Assembly: GCA_029287875.1 (NCBI GenBank)
Contig: JARFQH010000251.1
Span: 1-11,872, forward strand
DNA from: Desulfobacteraceae bacterium
GTDB lineage: Bacteria > Desulfobacterota > Desulfobacteria > Desulfobacterales > SG8-13
DNA length: 11,872 nucleotides
Direction: 5' to 3'
Both the position numbers and the translations under genes were made by a program. Position 1 is the stretch's first letter; every line of letters begins with the position of its first letter. The notes beneath the pieces are model-generated. The model was not told the origin of the DNA. It ran no database searches and saw only the letters and a list, made by a program, of their open reading frames with translations. Shown here in pieces: positions 7,077 to 11,872 of this stretch.

Positions 7077-7105
7077 CCTATATACAATAGAAATATAGCC
7101 GTCAA
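7077..7105 (-). promoter_or_regulatory. Candidate sigma-70 promoter for ilvBH
   Basis: On the minus strand TTGACG (7105-7100) and TATAGG (7082-7077) are separated by 17 bases. Transcription would start near 7070, giving a leader of about 70-90 bases before ilvB. Consensus matching only. Confidence 0.45.
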
Positions 7106-7130
7106 TCACATCTCTTATTAAACTGGTAAT

Positions 7131-7145
7131 CCATTAGTATAATGG
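7131..7145. promoter_or_regulatory. Inverted repeat, candidate operator between ilvB and leuC
   Basis: CCATTA and TAATGG are perfect 6-base arms around GTA. The site lies about 25 bases upstream of the ilvB -35 box and 115 bases upstream of the leuC -35 candidate, a position suited to an activator or shared regulator. No regulator gene is in the window. Confidence 0.35.
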
Positions 7146-7260
7146 CAATGTCTCGTATTGCTACCCCCGGCAAAAAATTCATTCGAAACGAACTGTTATT
7201 CTATCGGATTTTCAGATTTTGGCAGAATGTTTTCAATGCCATTGACAACAGAGGCGCTAA

Positions 7261-7289
7261 TTGGCATTTTTACGATTTAGTGATAAATT
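7261..7289 (+). promoter_or_regulatory. Candidate sigma-70 promoter for leuCD
   Basis: TTGGCA (7261-7266) and TAAATT (7284-7289) are 17 bases apart, giving a start near 7296 and a leader of about 85 bases. A stronger -35 (TTGACA, 7242-7247) lies upstream but has only CATTTT at 17-base spacing. Confidence 0.4.
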
Positions 7290-7311
7290 AAATGATCGGG
7301 TTTATTGCCAA

Positions 7312-7332
7312 ATGACAGGGCTCCTCTTGTGA
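7312..7332 (+). other. Possible mini-ORF with three consecutive leucine codons in the leuC leader
   Basis: ATG ACA GGG CTC CTC TTG TGA encodes MTGLLL. Its ATG overlaps the stop of a preceding 7-codon frame (7292-7315, ATGA). CTCCT inside it (7321-7325) can pair with AGGAG (7336-7340). No Shine-Dalgarno sequence precedes the ATG and no U-tract terminator follows, so classical attenuation is not shown. It may be chance, but its place before leuC is notable. Confidence 0.2.
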
Positions 7333-7379
7333 TTTAGGAGGGCGACACAACACTCGCTATTTGAAGCAGAGAAAAAAAC

Positions 7380-8789
7380 ATGGGAAAAACGCTGTTTGAA
7401 AAGATATGGAACGCACATACCGTAAAGGAACTGCACGACGGGGCAACCGTGGTTTACATCGATCGCCACCTGGTTCATGAAGTCACCAGCCCCCAGGCAT
7501 TCGAGGGACTGCGCCTGGCCGGCCGCAGAATCAGGCGTCCCGACTTGTCGTTCGCAACCATGGACCACAATGTTCCAACTACCACGGACCGGCTGACGAT
7601 AGCCGACCCAATCTCCCGAGCCCAAGTGGAAGCCATGATACAAAACTGCGAGGAATTCGGTGTCACATTGTTTGGTCTGGGACACAAGTACCAGGGAATC
7701 GCTCACATCATCGGCCCAGAATTAGGATTGACGCTGCCAGGCCTGACCGTGGTCTGCGGTGATTCTCACACCTCGACCCACGGCGCTTTCGGCACTTATG
7801 CGGTTGGAATCGGAACCTCGGAAGTCGAACACGTGCTCGTCACCCAAACCCTCATACAAACCAAACCACGCACGTACAAAGTGGAATTTTCCGGTAAACC
7901 GGGACCCGGCATCTATTCAAAAGATTTTGTACTGAAAATGATCGAAACCATCGGCACGGCTGGTGGAACGGGTCATGTGCTTGAATACTGCGGCGAAGCC
8001 GTGCGTGCCCTATCGATGGAAGCCCGCATGAGCATCTGCAACATGAGTATCGAGGCGGGCGCCCGGGCCGGCATGATCGCCCCCGACGAGACGACTTATG
8101 CCTACATCGCTGCAGAAAACCGCCCGTATGCACCTCGGGGTGAAGAACTGGATCGGGCCATTGCCTACTGGAAAACACTGCCTAGCGACGACAATGCAGT
8201 TTTTGATCGCAGCCTCACCATCGACACCGGCCAAATCGCCCCCCAGGTGACCTGGGGAACCAACCCGGGAATGGTCATTGACATTGACCAACCGATTCCC
8301 GAAACAGACCAGGCCGGCGCCTATAACCGGGCGGACGCCGAAAAAGCTCTGGCGTACATGGGACTAACTCCCGGTACTTTCTTGACCGACATCAATGTCG
8401 ATGTCGTCTTTATCGGCAGTTGCACCAACTCTCGGATCGAGGACCTGCGCATAGCCGCCGGGATATTGAAGGGCCGAAAAAAAGCCAACCACGTTCAGGT
8501 GTTGGTGGTACCGGGCTCTCAGCAGGTAAGGGAACAGGCCGAAGCAGAAGGACTCGACAAAATCTTCAAGGAGGCCGGCGCCGAGTGGCGCTATGCCGGA
8601 TGCAGCATGTGCCTGGGCATGAACCCGGATCAGCTGCGGCCCAGGCAGCGCTGCGCATCGACATCCAACCGCAACTTCGAGGGGCGCCAAGGTAAAGGCG
8701 GGCGCACTCACTTGGTCAACCCTCATATGGCGGCGGCGGCGGCCGTGGAAGGCAAGTTCGTCGACATCCGCAAATGGCCGGCGGTTTGA
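7380..8789 (+). CDS. leuC: 3-isopropylmalate dehydratase large subunit
   Basis: Iron-sulfur subunit of isopropylmalate isomerase, which converts 2-isopropylmalate to 3-isopropylmalate in leucine synthesis. The product is 469 residues and looks full length. Seen: MGKTLFEKIWNAH at the start, TMDHNVPTTTDR, VVCGDSHTSTHGAFG, IGSCTNSRIEDLR and the end block CSMCLGMNPDQL with SNRNFEGRQG. The three cluster-binding cysteines are Cys348, Cys408 and Cys411, matching the single Cys plus CxxC arrangement of the aconitase family. The start is preceded only by a weak GCAGAG. A better AGGAGG (7336-7341 region) is too far away. It is followed by leuD after 140 bases and diverges from ilvBH. leuA and leuB are not in the window. 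Confidence 0.96.
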   Translation: MGKTLFEKIWNAHTVKELHDGATVVYIDRHLVHEVTSPQAFEGLRLAGRRIRRPDLSFATMDHNVPTTTDRLTIADPISRAQVEAMIQNCEEFGVTLFGLGHKYQGIAHIIGPELGLTLPGLTVVCGDSHTSTHGAFGTYAVGIGTSEVEHVLVTQTLIQTKPRTYKVEFSGKPGPGIYSKDFVLKMIETIGTAGGTGHVLEYCGEAVRALSMEARMSICNMSIEAGARAGMIAPDETTYAYIAAENRPYAPRGEELDRAIAYWKTLPSDDNAVFDRSLTIDTGQIAPQVTWGTNPGMVIDIDQPIPETDQAGAYNRADAEKALAYMGLTPGTFLTDINVDVVFIGSCTNSRIEDLRIAAGILKGRKKANHVQVLVVPGSQQVREQAEAEGLDKIFKEAGAEWRYAGCSMCLGMNPDQLRPRQRCASTSNRNFEGRQGKGGRTHLVNPHMAAAAAVEGKFVDIRKWPAV

Positions 8790-8843
8790 TGGCGTTGAGA
8801 AAAAATTGTGAAGAGAATTCTCATCGCCTTCGAGTAACAGCAA

Positions 8844-8897
8844 ACCGTGTCCTGAAAAATGCCATCGCTCGACTGTCAGCGCGAAAGCGGACACGGT
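8844..8897 (+). repeat. Long inverted repeat in the leuC-leuD spacer
   Basis: ACCGTGTCC (8844-8852) and GGACACGGT (8889-8897) are perfect 9-base arms around a 36-base loop that itself has CGCT/AGCG able to pair. A small palindrome GAGAATTCTC (8813-8822) lies just upstream. leuC and leuD are usually closely linked, so this structured spacer could protect mRNA ends, adjust leuD expression or be a protein site. No U-tract follows, so a simple terminator is unlikely. Confidence 0.5.
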
Positions 8898-8929
8898 GAA
8901 ACAACCCTCTACCGATCGAAGGACCTCGC

Positions 8930-9580
8930 ATGGAATCTTTTACGAAGCACACCGGAATTGTGGCCGCGTTGAACCGGTCAAACGTGGATACGGATCAGAT
9001 CATACCCAAACAGTTTCTGAAGTCGATCAAACGAACCGGCTACGGACCGAACGCTTTCTTCGATTGGCGCTACACGGATGACGGTGATCTCAATGTCGAT
9101 TTTGAACTCCATCAACCGCGGTTCGAAGGGCGTTCCATTCTGGTGGTTCGCAACAATTTCGGCTGCGGGTCGAGCCGGGAACACGCGGTATGGGCCCTGT
9201 TTCAGGACGGCTACCGGGTCGTCATCGCTCCTTGGAAAGAATTCAACGGCCAACGGGAGCCCGGTTTTGCCGATATTTTCCGCAGCAACGCCGTGAAAAA
9301 CGGTCTCCTGACCGTGGAGCTTTCCAGTGAAGAGGTGGACCAAATATTCGACCTGGTTACCGCCAACGAAGGCCTGCAGGCCACGGTCGACCTGATCTCG
9401 CAGAGCATCACTTTTCACACACCGGAACCGAAGCTCTTCCGCTTCGAGATAGATGAAAGCAGCAGGGATCGACTCATCGGCGCCCTGGATGACATTGCCC
9501 TGACCCTCCAGCATGAAGAAGACATCACGCGCTTTGAATCCAAGTACGATGCGATGCTGCCGGTAAGGTCAAACCCTTGA
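8930..9580 (+). CDS. leuD: 3-isopropylmalate dehydratase small subunit
   Basis: Small swivel-domain subunit that completes the active site of isopropylmalate isomerase with LeuC. The product is 216 residues. Seen: the N-terminal TGIVAALNRSNVDTDQIIPKQFLK, GYGPNAFFDWRY, the swivel motif NNFGCGSSREHA (from residue 75) and WKEFNGQREPGFADIF with NAVKNGLL. The proteobacterial LeuD pattern is clear. AAGGA lies 8 bases before the ATG. The tail (RFESKYDAMLPVRSN) is of normal length, but it borders a region of gene scraps, so its last few residues could have been altered by a junction near 9570-9580. It shares a probable transcript with leuC despite the structured spacer. Confidence 0.95.
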   Translation: MESFTKHTGIVAALNRSNVDTDQIIPKQFLKSIKRTGYGPNAFFDWRYTDDGDLNVDFELHQPRFEGRSILVVRNNFGCGSSREHAVWALFQDGYRVVIAPWKEFNGQREPGFADIFRSNAVKNGLLTVELSSEEVDQIFDLVTANEGLQATVDLISQSITFHTPEPKLFRFEIDESSRDRLIGALDDIALTLQHEEDITRFESKYDAMLPVRSNP

Positions 9581-9615
9581 GTTTCGTACTCATCGTGATC
9601 TTGGCGTTGAGAACC

Positions 9616-9666
9616 CGGCTGACCGGGCAGCCCGCCTTGCCATACGGCTGATGCATTGCGTTTCAT
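9616..9666 (-). pseudogene. 5' remnant of an OsmC-like gene
   Basis: On the minus strand an excellent ribosome binding site, AAGGAGT (9678-9672), precedes an ATG at 9666 by 5 bases. The first codons, MKRNASAVWQGGL, resemble the start of OsmC/Ohr-family peroxide-resistance proteins (a basic start followed by xAxWxGxL). After about 13-17 codons the similarity stops and the sequence runs into the 3' end of leuD on the other strand, so the rest of the gene is gone. The family call rests on a short stretch; the broken gene start itself is better supported. Confidence 0.4.
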
Positions 9667-9688
9667 GATTGACTCCTTTCAAACCTTG

Positions 9689-9713
9689 CCCCACTCCCTT
9701 AAAGCGGGTGGGG
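9689..9713. repeat. GC-rich hairpin
   Basis: CCCCAC (9689-9694) and GTGGGG (9708-9713) form a 6-base stem with a 13-base loop. It lies downstream of leuD and upstream of the OsmC-like start, and just outside the stop of the next minus-strand scrap. There is no T-run on either strand, so terminator function is not shown. Ends of IS200/IS605-type elements can carry similar hairpins, but no transposase trace is present. Confidence 0.35.
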
Positions 9714-9715
9714 TT

Positions 9716-9856
9716 CTATGGGTTGATAATGAATTCATTCAACGCCATGAGGTTCGGCTCGCGATCCCGGGTCCACTCGTAGAATGAATTCAGCACTGCC
9801 AACTCCTGCATCGGCCCGAGATCCATAAGCTTGTCCTTGTCGATGCAGCGGCACCA
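9716..9856 (-). pseudogene. C-terminal coding scrap on the minus strand, family not recognised
   Basis: The minus strand reads 46 codons without a stop, ending at a TAG (9718-9716). The peptide includes DKDKLMDLGPMQELAVL, then NSFYEWTRDREPNLM and ALNEFIINP. The composition, with amphipathic helices and a natural-looking C-terminus, looks like real coding sequence. A stop lies immediately upstream in frame (9859-9857) and there is no start signal. I read it as the 3' end of a lost gene. Its promoter-proximal side would have been to the right, toward the present membrane phosphodiesterase gene. Confidence 0.4.
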
Positions 9857-9869
9857 CTAATGCTAGAAT

Positions 9870-9913
9870 TTTGGCCGCTTCGCGAAAACCGCTGTTTGCG
9901 AAACCAGGCCAAA
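9870..9913. repeat. Nested inverted repeat
   Basis: Outer arms TTTGGCC (9870-9876) and GGCCAAA (9907-9913) are perfect. Inner arms TTCGC (9879-9883) and GCGAA (9898-9902) extend through AAA/TTT past one unpaired G. Together they would form a long hairpin about 70 bases before the next gene. Function is unknown: candidates are the 3' hairpin of a lost gene, a regulator site or a mobile-element end. Confidence 0.4.
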
Positions 9914-9981
9914 TCGATGGTGCGCTTGTTGCAATCTATCAAGCCGCTTATCTCACGAACGGTTTTCAGAAGAGTTGAAAA

Positions 9982-11865
9982 ATGACCGCAGTGAACGGCA
10001 AATCCGGCACCACCCGAAAACTTCTGGACACGTTGCGCCGTTCCGCCTGGCCGCTTTTTCTCACCGGTGTGTTCTACCGGATCATCGCCGTCACTCTCCT
10101 TACCCCATTGGTCAGCGGGTTGACCTGGGCGCTGCTTGCCGGAAGCGGCCGGAGCACCATCGTCAACGAAGAGATTGCGACCTTTTTCCTCGAACCGATC
10201 GGTCTCATAACGCTCGTCGTCCTGGCCGCCGTCAGCCTGACCCTGATCGCACTCGAACAGGCCGGCCTGATGGCCATCGTGTTCGTGACCGGCCGATCAG
10301 GCTTTTACAGAGCACTCGATGCTCTGAAGCTGGCATTCTTCAGATCGACCGCCACCCTAAGTCTGGCGGGGCGAATCGTTCTGCGTGTCCTGTTGCTCGG
10401 CATCCCATTCCTGGCTCTGGTCGGACTCGTATACTTTCTTATGCTGACCGGTCACGATATCAACTATTACCTGACGCTGCAGCCGCCGGCCTTCAAAAGG
10501 GCCCTCGTTCTGGTGGCCCTGATTGGACTGGGATTCACCATTGCTTTCATCCGGTTGGCCGCCGGCGTGGTGCTGTCCCTCCCAATCCTTTTGTTCGAAT
10601 CAAAATCAGCGCCCAACTCCTTGCGCGAGAGCGGTCTCAGAACCCGCGGACATCACGTGCGGTTTGCAACCGGAATTTTTATCTGGGCCGTGGCCGTCAT
10701 GACCGCAACCGCTGTCACCGCGACCGTCTTCGTGTGGCTGGGTCGCCTGCTTGCCCCTGCCCTCGTCGTCCATACAACGCTGCTTGTGCTTGTGTTTGGC
10801 GGGCTGTTCTTGTCCTTCAGCCTCTCGCAGCTTCTGGTCAGCATAGCGGCAACCGCTAGTTTCAGTGTGTTGGTTATGAGGTGGTATGACGAGCTCTCGC
10901 CGGTCAGGTCTGAATCGAGTGGACTCCCGCCGGCTGTCCGGAATGCCGAACGGAGTCCCATGCCCCGTATCTCCGGCCGCGCGTTTATCGCCGGAACGCT
11001 GCTGACGTTTGTCCTTGCCATGGTCACGGGTTGGCTGTTGCTTTCCAGGGCCGATCTAAAGGATCGAACCGAGATCATCGCCCATCGCGGAGCGTCGGCT
11101 GCAGCCCCGGAAAACACCATGGCCGCGATTGAGAAAGCGATCGCCGACGGTGCCCATTGGGTCGAAATCGATGTGCAACGGACCGCCGATGACAATGTGG
11201 TCGTCATACACGACCGCGACTTGATGCGGGTTGGCAACCTACCGGTTGTCGTCACCGAAGCTCCTTTGGCAGACATCGCGGAGGTGGACATCGGCAGTTG
11301 GTTCGGCGCCTCCTTTGCAGATCAGCGTCTGCCGACGCTCGAACAGGTGCTGATGCGCTGCAGGAGGGCGATAAAGGTCAACATCGAGCTCAAGTATTAT
11401 CAGTGGGACGACCGTCTCGCGCGCAGAGTGATCGTCATCGTGGAAAAAACAGGGATGGAAAACGACATCGCGGTCATGTCATTGAAATCGGAAGCCGTTC
11501 GCCAGGTTAAAAAAATACGTCCCGATTGGCAAGTGGGATTGTTGAGTGCTGCTGCACTGACCGACCTGGCACAGGTGGAAGCCGATTTCCTCGCGGTTCA
11601 TTCCCGTATGGCCACGCCGGGATTCGTCCGCCGCGTCCAGGATGCCGGTAAGTCGCTGCACGTATGGACCGTCAATGACGCCGTCGGCATGATGAAGATG
11701 TTCGATCTGGGCGTAGATGCGCTGATCACCGACAAACCGGCCCTGGCTGCCCGCCTGCTTGTGCAGCGGGAGAGATTGAATCCCGCCGAACGCGTGCTGA
11801 CCGCCGCTGGTTTTCTGGTCACGGGGGAACCCGAGCACGTCGATCCTGCCACCGACGGTTTTTGA
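9982..11865 (+). CDS. Membrane-anchored glycerophosphodiester phosphodiesterase
   Basis: Predicted to hydrolyse glycerophosphodiesters to glycerol-3-phosphate and an alcohol, with the catalytic domain attached to a membrane module. In the 627-residue product seven hydrophobic stretches (about residues 23-53, 71-102, 132-156, 173-204, 226-253, 258-298 and 334-355) match the layout of GDPD proteins with an N-terminal membrane domain. The soluble domain (from about 362) has IAHRGASAAAPENT with His368, Arg369 and Glu377, VEIDVQRT with Glu395 and Asp397, HDRDL with His410, IELKYY with Glu469 and Lys471, and near the end HVWTVND and DALITDKP. All key family residues are present and the gene ends with a TGA at 11863-11865. 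AAGAG lies 8 bases before the ATG, whose first bases overlap the stop of a 22-codon frame. Substrate is unknown. Confidence 0.92.
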   Translation: MTAVNGKSGTTRKLLDTLRRSAWPLFLTGVFYRIIAVTLLTPLVSGLTWALLAGSGRSTIVNEEIATFFLEPIGLITLVVLAAVSLTLIALEQAGLMAIVFVTGRSGFYRALDALKLAFFRSTATLSLAGRIVLRVLLLGIPFLALVGLVYFLMLTGHDINYYLTLQPPAFKRALVLVALIGLGFTIAFIRLAAGVVLSLPILLFESKSAPNSLRESGLRTRGHHVRFATGIFIWAVAVMTATAVTATVFVWLGRLLAPALVVHTTLLVLVFGGLFLSFSLSQLLVSIAATASFSVLVMRWYDELSPVRSESSGLPPAVRNAERSPMPRISGRAFIAGTLLTFVLAMVTGWLLLSRADLKDRTEIIAHRGASAAAPENTMAAIEKAIADGAHWVEIDVQRTADDNVVVIHDRDLMRVGNLPVVVTEAPLADIAEVDIGSWFGASFADQRLPTLEQVLMRCRRAIKVNIELKYYQWDDRLARRVIVIVEKTGMENDIAVMSLKSEAVRQVKKIRPDWQVGLLSAAALTDLAQVEADFLAVHSRMATPGFVRRVQDAGKSLHVWTVNDAVGMMKMFDLGVDALITDKPALAARLLVQRERLNPAERVLTAAGFLVTGEPEHVDPATDGF

Positions 11866-11872
11866 ATGGATT

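Larger units (their letters stand above)
7000..7379. other. Divergent ilvB / leuC control region
   Basis: 380 bases between the starts of ilvB (minus) and leuC (plus), much more AT-rich than the flanking genes. It holds one promoter-like sequence on each strand, the inverted repeat CCATTA-GTA-TAATGG, and TTGC-N8-GCAA (7158-7173), a spacing that could suit a LysR-type regulator. On the ilvB transcript side, GATGT and ACATC with an inner GAAAT/ATTTC could form a leader hairpin (about 7023-7053). No gene longer than a few codons is present. Confidence 0.6.

Noticed and set aside
7336..7341. AGGAGG-like site considered as the leuC ribosome binding site
   Set aside because: It lies almost 40 bases before the leuC ATG and no in-frame alternative start lies close behind it.
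9689..9913. Hairpins considered as ends of an IS200/IS605-type element or its guide RNA
   Set aside because: No TnpA or TnpB trace, no matching second end and no conserved target motif can be shown in the window.
9917..9985. 22-codon frame whose stop overlaps the start of the phosphodiesterase gene (ATGA)
   Set aside because: No Shine-Dalgarno sequence ahead of it and no recognisable peptide. Translational coupling is possible, but chance is as likely.
1..11872. Search for tRNA genes, CRISPR repeats, integrase or phage genes and long direct repeats
   Set aside because: None was seen on reading either strand. A covariance-model and self-alignment scan would be needed to exclude small ones.

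Overview
The window looks like a piece of a bacterial chromosome. The mix of an aldehyde ferredoxin oxidoreductase remnant with a MoaD/ThiS-type sulfur carrier, a lysine-ketoglutarate reductase homologue, an MmgE/PrpD gene and an oligopeptide ABC ATPase suggests an anaerobic Desulfobacterota-like organism. That assignment is an inference from gene content, not a database match. I see no tRNA, rRNA, CRISPR array, transposase or integrase.

Layout. (1) Positions 1-900 are AT-rich and hold a GNAT acetyltransferase of the TacT/AtaT toxin type with a missing or unusual N-terminus, then about 330 bases with a strong inverted repeat over a -35-like box. (2) Positions about 905-4443 are conspicuously GC-rich and form a patchwork of damaged genes: a dppD-like ATPase with a one-base frameshift, an 80-codon orphan tail, an MmgE/PrpD gene lacking its middle, one intact gene (lysine-ketoglutarate reductase type), and moaD-type and AOR-type fragments fused head to head. 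(3) Positions 4443-4709 encode the end of a signal peptide, half an FN3-like domain and a calcium-loop (dockerin-like) tail joined in frame. (4) Positions 4738-6999 (minus) are ilvB-ilvH, acetolactate synthase large and small subunits. (5) Positions 7000-7379 are a divergent control region. (6) Positions 7380-9580 (plus) are leuC-leuD, isopropylmalate isomerase, separated by a structured 140-base spacer. (7) Positions 9581-9981 contain gene scraps and hairpins: a minus-strand 5' end resembling OsmC, and a minus-strand C-terminal coding scrap. (8) Positions 9982-11865 encode a seven-helix membrane protein with a C-terminal glycerophosphodiester phosphodiesterase domain.

The healthy functional core is branched-chain amino acid synthesis: ilvBH makes acetolactate and acetohydroxybutyrate for valine, leucine and isoleucine, and leuCD carries out the second step of leucine synthesis. 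The two operons diverge from one control region that holds a promoter-like sequence on each strand, an inverted repeat, and a possible tiny leucine-codon leader before leuC. I did not find a convincing new defence or metabolic system. The most unusual signal is the repeated pattern of gene ends preserved while gene middles are missing (about 1.8-4.7 kb, again at 9.6-9.86 kb). This is either active genome erosion by internal deletions or an assembly artefact, and read mapping would separate the two.
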